Origin: Schistocephalus solidus
Taxonomy: Eukaryota > Platyhelminthes > Cestoda > Diphyllobothriidea > Diphyllobothriidae
Direction: 5' to 3'
Length of the DNA: 64,000 nt
Assembly (NCBI GenBank): GCA_017591395.1
Contig: WEDG01006595.1
Span: 80,013-144,012, forward strand
The notes below the pieces were generated by a model. That model was not told where the DNA came from. It ran no database searches and saw nothing but the letters and a program-made list of their open reading frames with translations. Position 1 is the stretch's first letter, and every line of letters begins with the position of its first letter. The position numbers and the translations under genes are program-made. Shown in pieces: positions 56,216 to 64,000 of the stretch.

Positions 56216-58139
56216 AATAACATACCTGCGGCGCTTGTGACATCGCGGCCTGTGGAAACCCTTAAAGGCGTCCTTAACAGGCATATATTGAAGTAACAAG
56301 TGGGGTATTTCGTTCAAGAAGTATGCATGTCAAAATATATCTGGTTTCAGTAAATTGTACAAATTATGCACGTTAGATCAGCATAATCTGACCGATTTGA
56401 GGGTAAGAGGTTGTGTATTTCAAAACCCTTTTGGAAACGGGAGGCATGAACACACATAGATAAATTAATTCCCCTAAGATGGCTTTAGTAGCATCATTAT
56501 CCTAATCATCCTTGAATGTAAACGTGTTGGGAAACTGGGGAACGAAACCAAGGAACCCTTAATAAGTGTACGTTTCAGGGCTAGCCTTGCACATCCGCAT
56601 TTTTATATGTATGTGAAGAGCGCTTATTATGCGTAGGAGCGTTCTCATTGCTTTTAGAAGAACAATGTTCAAATAAATAAAAGTCCAATTTGTGTTTGAA
56701 TAAGACTACTGGATCCTCTGGGAGTGCACCCCAGTCACCGACAACTCGCTACGCGACGGGGTACCCATGGACGTCTAAGTGCACCAAAACTTTTCAAACT
56801 TCACAGCAGTGGCCATGTAGGTTACTTTTTATGCTCCTTGCAAACAAGTTGAAATGAACAATATAGTAACGATTTCTAAAAATTCGAATTGTCTGTATAA
56901 GACTTGTGGATGATCGCTTGTATTTTAGGGCTAGTGTGTAAAACTATACAAACTGGTTACTGTTGGACACGGATTTCAGCCCTTTCAAAAATATATTACC
57001 CTACAATAAATTCTTTGCAGATATTGCAATCTTTTTTTTTTCCTATTACGAAGGGTAAACTTAGATTTCATATTCCAGCAAGGAGTGAATAAATATCCTA
57101 TCGACCATTGTAACGAATTCCTTATCTTTATCTCCGAAAAACCTTCTCCTAGCATACAGGAGACCAGTCACCCGTTTTCTGCCCTGACAGAATGTGACGA
57201 AGATTTTCGAAACTAAAAATGATAAAGACATGATTTTTTAATTCAGTTACCTTGCCTAGAGGCCTTCCATAAAAATAATAAAAACGAAGGTTGGCACTGG
57301 CGACCGCCTTCTTTGTTTTGATCCCCGAGTGCGCACACTCCTCAGCCCTTAGCATTAGAAATCGTCTACGAGCTCATTGGCAGACGGTCCGTCAATCGAT
57401 ATCACACCCAACCGTTTGCCTTATTTTCATACTACGTGCAAATAGGAATGTCCTGCACTGGAGTAGTGCCATTCAAACGTTGCTGTACAAGGTCAAGGAG
57501 AGTCATAATAAAAGTTGAGTGCCGATTTGCAGACCTTAGCAGAATAAATAACAACATGTATCGAATAAACCTCTTATGAAGTCCTGAAACGCTAATGCAT
57601 GTTTAATCGGTGTTCGGATAATAGGTATATGCTTGAGAAGAGGGCAACACGCAAGCCCGTAGGGGGTCCAGGTTAAATCGTCTCGCTCTCCATTAAACAA
57701 AAACGCAACCTATAGTGGAGTTCGTTTGCCGTCTGAGCTGACTAAGCAGCCATTTTTTATTGATAGCATTGATAAATCCCCCAGGGAAAAGGGGTTAGAA
57801 GATGTGCCCAAAACTGTTACTGGGAAATCATGCTCTAAAAAGTATTCCTTGGCTGGTATATGCAAAAATCCGCGGGGGAAACAACGAGGAACACCAACAA
57901 CAAACCTGGTCTCCCCTACATCACTCCAGATCAGTTTTATCAAGGTAAATATAGGCGAAGGCCTTTGGTCTCCGTACTGGTTACAAAGTGGCTAACAGAA
58001 AGCAGCTATACATGAGGAAAATTCAAAAAAAGGTTGTTTCTATAAATGCATGTGAAAAATAAGCAGTCGTTGACTAACTGAAGTAATTATATAAAAATAC
58101 TACGCATATATTATAAGTAGTATACGTATATCACTTATA
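56216..58139. other. Unassigned intergenic DNA
   Basis: No gene or repeat was recognised. ORFs at 56904-57092, 57149-57518 and 57710-57995 lack motifs and overlap on both strands. Confidence 0.45.
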
Positions 58140-58965
58140 TATAACTGTAGCTCGGAAGATATAGATTTAGGAGATTTAGGCTGATTTTGTATGACAGCGC
58201 ACGTTGATTTCTTACTAATTTTGTGGCTCGTCTCCGTACCCTTTCGATTAGGTTTTAATCTTGCTGCATCCAGGCCTGGGTCACAAATATAAGGTGTGGC
58301 CTTAAAAACGTACCCAACATTTTAGAAAAGCGAGCTTCATCGAAAGCTATAAATGCCTGCCTGATGGCGTAGAGCATTGAACTTGCTGATTTAGCCGCCT
58401 AACAACATTGTGTAGAAGGCATTAGGCGATCTGCCATCCAAATGCCAAGGTCTGTCTGTGTTTCTGTTTCTCGGAATGGCCTTCTATCTTGATACTAGGG
58501 CCGTGTGTCAGGGAACTGATTTCGATATACCAGACGCAGCAGGATGAATTTGTTTGAGTTGAGGGACAGGAGCCATCTGCAGGACCACACTTCTAATCGA
58601 GGAAGATTTGCCTGAAAGTTGGTCTCATCAGCAACAATTTGTATGTCTTTTAAATTGTATGTCGTCTGCAAATATAGGTCAATCACAGTCCAATTCCTCT
58701 ACACAATCATTAATTAAAAATAGTAATAGATTCGGTCTCAGCACTGAAACCTGTTGGGTTCCATTCTCTATGATTGTGCACCTTGATTGCTTTCTCCCTA
58801 CCCAGACAACTTGAGAATGACCCATGAGAAAATTCTCGATCGATGCAAGAAGTTTGTCTCCGATACCAAGCACTCTCAATTTGTGCAGGAGATGTTCTTT
58901 CAGAACACTGTTGAAGACCTTCAGTAAATTTTATGTATGCTACATGTACAGTGTCTTTTGTATAG
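58140..58965 (-). pseudogene. CR1/Jockey-like reverse transcriptase relic, FADD retained
   Basis: In minus-strand order: KVFNSVLKEHLLHKLRVLGI (about 58925-58865, motif A region tail), GDKLLASIENFLMGHSQVVW, SRCTIIENGTQQVSVLRPNL (motif B, normally GTQQGSVLGP), NDCVEELDCD, IFADDIQF (about 58665-58640, motif C intact), a frame change, VADETNFQANLPRLEVWSCR and WLLSLNSNKF. Then LIERVRRRATKLV (about 58245-58205) is the conserved C-terminal peptide of CR1/Jockey RTs. Frames 58679-58879 and 58495-58686 are its longest pieces. The family differs from the 43-kb relic. Confidence 0.8.
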
Positions 58966-60664
58966 AGTGCTCTTGTTCAGGTTTTCATCGTAAAAAGCAA
59001 GTTCGGTACACACGATCGTCCCCTACGGAATCTATTTTGCACATGAGATATGAGTTTATATTGCTCTAAGAAGCGCATTAACTGTCGATTATTTATTTTT
59101 TCATCATTTTGCAGCAGATCGAAGTGAGGCTAATTGGTCTGTGATTATTTGTAGAGATTTAACTGCCACTTTTTTATACTGGTGTGATACATGGACATTT
59201 CCAATCGGCGGGTTAACAACTGGCAGCCAACGAGGCTTTGGAAAGCGTGGAAAACGGTTTGCCTAGTTCCTCAGCGACCTCCTTTAGTAATTTGGAAAAT
59301 CTGGCTCACTATAAAGGTAACGGAATCACATAGTCTTGAAGTTCTGCCCGTCTATCAACCACGAAAATGTGATCCCGAGGCTGACGCTCGTCTGTTAGAG
59401 GAGGTAGAAAGGGTTGTTGCTTGGCCGAAGCAACTGTTCGTAAAGAGCTGATGTGCTGAATGAGGCAAAGTGTATTCAACACAAATCGTGGCAATGACAC
59501 CTGCAGGATGATGCTCTCGTCCGGAAGCGAGTTTTTAGAATTCTTAGAATTTATATTTGGTTAGCTCCAGGAATGCACTGTCGAAAAAACATTAGTACCG
59601 AAGTAAAATTATGACAGTGTGCAGATAAAATGTACAAATGTTTATTAATGTAGGCAGAACTTGTCCTGTTAGGACAATAGTTAGTGATGTTTGGACATTA
59701 ATTGTGAACTAGAAAGTAGGCAGTGAAAAAAACTCCTACCTTGAAAATGGAGGTAGAGTTCAATAGGCCCCCATTTTCGAATAGAGCATAGGATAAAAAA
59801 CTGCTTAGGAAAATAAGGTAAGGGGGTAGAGTAGGCTAATACTGCGTTAGCATTTCAGAATGAGATAATGAAACGTTGATATGGGTCGTTCTTGATTACT
59901 AAGGCACATGAAACGAAAGCTTGCGAAAAGGCCACAGTGAACTTGAGGCCTCAGCATCTTAGGATCCAGAATTGAATTCTGATGATAGAAAGTATCGAAT
60001 GAAACGGGAGCATTTTAGACTGTGTAAACTCGTATGTGTGAGTCCGAATGACTTCAGATTTTGAATGACTGGTGGTATAAGGAGACATCATGGTTCCTGG
60101 GGACTCGAGGTAGAGAAAAAAATAGTTTCAAGAAGGTCACTTAAATTCCCAATGGTCCTTGCTCCACGGCATAATGAAAGCTGCTCGGAAAAGATGAGGA
60201 AAATAAAAGGTTAATACAATCAGTGTTAAGATAAATGTGCAGTCTTCGCTTGAATGCAGATAGACTAGTTACCGACCTAATTTCAGTTGGCAAGTTATTC
60301 CAAAGAAAGCTACACCTAGAAGCAAAGAATAGAGAGCACTTCGATGTGGATGATGCAGGAGGAGGTATAATTAGTGCTGAATTTCTTAGATTATAAGGAA
60401 GACTAACGGGGGTAATGATAGAAAGCTTGGTGAGATTTGAGCTATTATTTAGTTGAAAAAGGAGTTAAAAGCCTGCTGTCAGTCTCCTGACCCAAATAAA
60501 TTTTAGCTTCGTCAGCTGGCGTCTAGTTGAGTAGGAATTATTTGAAAGAGTCGGATACAGGAGTTTTTTGTGAAATGTCTTTGGACATTTTCAATTTTTG
60601 AACGGCTATATTCGTTCATTAAACCGAAGAAGGGGCAGCAAAATTCGAGAGATTGACTGCACGT
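58966..60664. other. Unassigned DNA
   Basis: Upstream parts of the CR1-like relic may extend to about 59200 but could not be read. No gene or repeat was recognised elsewhere. Confidence 0.4.
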
Positions 60665-61328
60665 GTCAGGGAAAAAGGCGATCTGAGTCACCGAAGGTTG
60701 AACGGATCATCGCGCAATCATCTCAAAGATGTGCTTTCAACTGAATCCTCACATGGAACCACAGCATATCGACCAGCAGCTTAAGTTAAACAATTTGTTG
60801 GTGAAATGGTCATCTCACCGCTTTAATTTCAGCCATCAATTTGCCCAGCACCCGGACGAACTGCAACTACCGGACGAACTACAACAACCGGACAAACTAC
60901 AACCACCGGACGACAACACTATGGTGGAGACACTATTGTGCCAATTGCGGGACGCCATCCGCTTCACCTTCATGGACACTCTCGATCGTCCACGACTTCA
61001 AAACCAGGATCTTTATTCGACAATGACGAAAAGCCCGAAATCTTCTCATTTACAAGAACAGACTACATGAAGCATTCATGAACTACCGCACCGATACAAA
61101 CAAAGTCACATCCTTCCGATGTTTCCGGTTGGCGCAACAACGATTGCGGGAGCTGCAAGAGGCCTGGATTGACAGCAAGGCCAAGGCAACCTAGAGGTAG
61201 GCTAACCACACTGAAATCAAGAGCTTCTTTGCATCGATCAAAGCGGTCTACAGCCCCTACATAAAAGGAGTCGGACCGCTGTTCAGTCTTGACAGAAAAG
61301 CGAGGTCAGGGCACGCAGCTCGTTTTTG
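60665..61328 (+). mobile_element. RTE-ZnF relic, plus strand, endonuclease end to RT start
   Basis: Peptides match copies 1 and 2 in order. TDHRAIISKM (about 60700; the preceding Trp codon is TGA) matches [29 protein letters not shown] (about 60785) matches [38 protein letters not shown] matches [29 protein letters not shown] matches QKRLREMQDAW. TEIKSFFASIKAVYSPYIKG (about 61210-61270) matches NEIKNFFKAIKAIYGPCIKG. Frames 60729-61070 plus shifts carry it. A small in-frame repeat, (P/L)DELQ x3, at 60850-60905 is absent from the other copies. Confidence 0.82.
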
Positions 61329-63035
61329 AAAGCTAAGTGAAAATTCTAATTTTTTCAGGATTTTCTCATCCCAAACTTAAATTATTACCTGATTTTTGGA
61401 TAAAACTGCAGTTTTAACACTCTATCACCTGCTTATACCTGTCATGCTCGTCCTCTCCTACAGGCGGAAACCTTCAGTCAACTTTTTCACCCGACATAGC
61501 CTCATTATTAGTCAGGTTGATCTGTTATACTAAGAATTTTTCTCAAACACGTATTTATGTCCTAAGTTATAATCGTGGAAAAAATTGATTTCTAACAATA
61601 AATTGTCTGCAGTAATCGCTGTTTTTGTCGACTTACCAACTGGCAGGAAATCTATATTACAGAGCACACGGCGTAGCCTCATTGTTAGTTTCTTTTTTCA
61701 GTGTGATTTGTTTTACCCATACCATTTCCCATCTTCTTGTTTTGTTTACGAAGTATCCTCATATTCGAAAATAAGTGTAATAAATTACACAAAACGAATT
61801 GTTTATGAAAAAAATTATTCAGCATTTGATTTTTGAAAACATTTTTTCCGTGAGCACCAACCTAGTCTGTTTGGAATATCCTTTGTCATTTTTCTTGTGC
61901 GTTTTGCTAGTTTTTGCCTGCTTTTTCCTCAATTGAATTCTGCCATTCATATTTTGTGCATCCTTATGTCCTCAAACGGTGTATATTTTGAAGAGCATTA
62001 AACTATCGCTGAAATTCGATCGCGAAACCTGCTAGATTGTCGCAGAAAATCATTTGCCTGATTTTTCCAAAGTCTAAACAAATTAAAACCTTCTCCAAGC
62101 AAAAATGAGATCGAAAATTTCAGCTTGTCGCAAGCTTTCAGCCGTTGAACCGAAGCGTTGATTGGTTGCATCTTGTAGTCACAGCAGTGCTATGCATATG
62201 CAATCAGTTGTTAAAGCTAAGCAGCTTTATTTGCCTGCTTTACCAAATTTTAATGACTTTATGTTAAAATTCGGATCAGTCCTCTCTAGACTGGGGAACT
62301 TATTCGACGTTGGCATCTCTGCTATTCCCTCTCATGAATTTCAGCGTCTGGAAACTCTCGTCCCTTTGGTTGCCAGTGAAACATTAGACCGACAGAATGA
62401 AATTATAATTTTCTTTTAAAAAATGTTTTCCGAGACAGACGACCTTTTGACTTTGCCATAAACTTCCTGTACTCGTGCGGCTTCAACTACAAAATAGCGG
62501 AAGCCAAACGCCCCTCCCCCACGTAGCAAAAATTCACCTTTATAAGTCCCCAATCGACGTCTCACCAATGGAGGTGGACTCCATCTTTGCACAACGCAAT
62601 TACATTTCTCATTATCTACAAGTTGCAAAATTTTTCCTCTGTCGAAATTTTACACTGATGGAGCGAAGGAATGTATCTCCCCTCTCGCATAGGTCTTCGG
62701 CCTCTCAGTTTATTATCCATAAGTCTGGTCATGGCTATGCAAACCACAACGAGACGGTACAGCAAGCTCCTCCGGTGTCCGGTTCAAAAAACCCCTTAAC
62801 TTCACCTCCTACTTTTCTTCCTCACGAATAGGAATTTCAAACTAAGTAGCTATCAACTATGGCGTAAGCCCACCTTTAATGTCAGTGACTCCGTCTAGAG
62901 TGCCAAGACCGACTCCTTCTTAAAATTCAAAGCAGTTTTCCTTGTATTCCTACTGTTTACGTAGTCCAAAAAACTGGGTCAACTCGTCTCGTTCCCATTC
63001 CACGCCATTCACTCCGCTCTCAGTTGTTCAATCTT
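61329..63035. other. Unassigned intergenic DNA
   Basis: The remaining 3' part of the 60.7-kb relic is not recognisable. ORFs at 61585-61836, 62162-62419 and 62475-62831 lack motifs. Confidence 0.42.
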
Positions 63036-64000
63036 ACAGTTCGACCGTCGACTACGACGAGGTCTAACGTATGCTCCACAGAAGGGTGGTGCAGAGACGG
63101 TGACTTACGCGTGATTTAGTTTAAAGTGATAATATACGTGCGCTGAATCTACCGCACTCTGTCCTCCTCCCCCACCGGAGCCCGGTCACATGACAGAGTC
63201 AAGAAGACCGGAGATGGGAGAGGGCGCAGGTGGCTGGCACGACCAGAGACGCCCCTGGGCGTACCACCACACGTGGCTCGGAACCCACGAAGTGGGAGTG
63301 CCATAAAGGCCACATTAAGAAGGAGCCATTGGAGCCTGACTCTCAGTCTGCCAGTCAGCCACTCCACACAATACACACCATTGGGCTTACCACGCGGTCC
63401 GAGTTATCCCGTCAGTTGGCAACCATTTAAGCCACGGCTTTTAGCGCACCATGATAGTTTCAAGCGCGTCAGATTGTTTATAGTGAGGAAAATGCGCTGA
63501 GCTGTCGACCTCACTCTCTCCCCAACCCCCACAGTCAGACCACCATCCGAGCCAGTTAGTTGTCCGATGTGGGAGTGGACGCATTGGCTGACGGGTTGGC
63601 ATACCCGTATTCGCGCACCACAGCACGACTTGGCCCCTATAACGCACACACCAGGATTCACTAAATCAGGGGATTCGGAGAAGCCATCACTATCTGACTC
63701 CCAGTCCAATGGTCAGCCACTCGACACACACAGCACATAAACTGGGCCAACGGCATGGTCTGGTGTAAGCGTCAGATTGGCAGCCTTCCAAGCCACGGTT
63801 TCTAGGAAACCATGCTATTCACAGGTACATGATGATGATGAGGGTGCTGTCTATGTATTGGTATAGGTATTGTTCGCTGATGTGGCTTAGCCTCGGGTGG
63901 TTTACCACAGGTTGCCGTGGAGGCGCATGTATCCATATAGGAACATGCATTGTGTAAATTTGCGGGAGCAGTGAGGGCAGTGGAGGCGGGCGCGGCGACT
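63036..64000 (-). mobile_element. RTE-ZnF copy 3, 3' part, running off the window
   Basis: It begins at the family 3' terminus (ACAGTTCGACCGTCG) and aligns with 51518-52312 to the window's end, including GAGTCAAGAAGACCGGAGAT, GAGTGGGAGTGCCATAAAGG, GCCACGGCTTTTAGCGC and GTGAGGGCAGTGGAGGCGGG. It keeps about 175 bp (63481-63655) missing from copy 2's 3' UTR. The 5' portion lies beyond 64000, so its coding integrity is unknown. Confidence 0.9.
63917..63980 (-). pseudogene. RTE-ZnF copy 3 last zinc finger (ZF5)
   Basis: The minus strand reads CPHCSRKFTQCMFLYGYMRL then H. Both Cys and the last His are present, the first His is Tyr, and there is no stop where copy 2 ZF5 has TAA. The frame is open to the window edge, so this copy may carry a longer finger frame outside. 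Confidence 0.75.

Noticed and set aside
1..64000. CRISPR array, bacterial operons, rRNA or defence systems
   Set aside because: There are no regularly spaced direct repeats with unique spacers and no dense ORFs. The retroelement content and SINEs are eukaryotic.

Overview
This window is eukaryotic repeat-rich intergenic DNA, most likely from a flatworm. A diphyllobothriidean tapeworm (Spirometra, Schistocephalus or Dibothriocephalus type) is my best guess. There are no operons, ribosome-binding sites or dense ORFs. Every open frame I could assign to a protein family belongs to a retrotransposon. The combination of an RTE-like endonuclease/reverse transcriptase followed by C2H2 zinc fingers of the form RIGLVGHLR..H / RMGLFGHMR.H is one I associate with diphyllobothriidean cestode gene models. 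That taxonomic link comes from memory, not from a search.

The dominant family is one non-LTR retrotransposon, called 'RTE-ZnF' here. A nearly complete copy lies on the minus strand at 51518-56204. It is flanked by an identical 11-bp target-site duplication, TGGACACATGT, at 51507-51517 and 56205-56215. In sense order it carries a G-rich 5' end, an apurinic-type endonuclease, a reverse transcriptase with its central motifs deleted, an RT thumb, five C2H2 fingers (two of them a duplicated two-finger module), and a 3' UTR with an internal repeat. Other copies are: 4016-6722 (minus, 5' part only, cut within RT), 63036-64000 (minus, 3' part, running off the window), 31510-32950 (plus, very decayed), 60665-61328 (plus, decayed middle part), and 3'-end scraps at 33740-33795, 38510-38880, 39030-39255, 39256-39690 and 45532-45677. 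The last scrap is 146 bp long and has its own 11-bp target-site duplication.

Other retroelement relics are a Penelope-like element (29822-31245, plus), two CR1/Jockey-like RT relics (42940-43840 and 58140-58965, minus), and a second RTE-like RT relic with an intact YADD (44480-45240, minus). There are five copies or fragments of a tRNA-derived SINE (3687, 14105, 18755, 35985, 36205). One pogo/Tigger-like terminal inverted-repeat end is at 48847.

Three further interspersed repeat families were found by internal comparison. One has a degenerate telomere-like (TTAGGG/CCCTAA-like) core beside a GGACACGGGAATAGGAAC-type block (best copies 19665-20110 and 45350-45935, with fragments at 7261, 14270, 23400, 25495, 40605 and 47625). 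Family 'B' is at 1-395 and 46385-47340. Family 'A' is at 24950-25315 and 28490-28885. Microsatellites are frequent.

No host protein-coding exon, rRNA, functional tRNA or CRISPR array could be supported. The remaining ORFs are within what chance would give in 64 kb read in six frames. Many also begin at non-ATG codons, so their starts mean little in a eukaryote.
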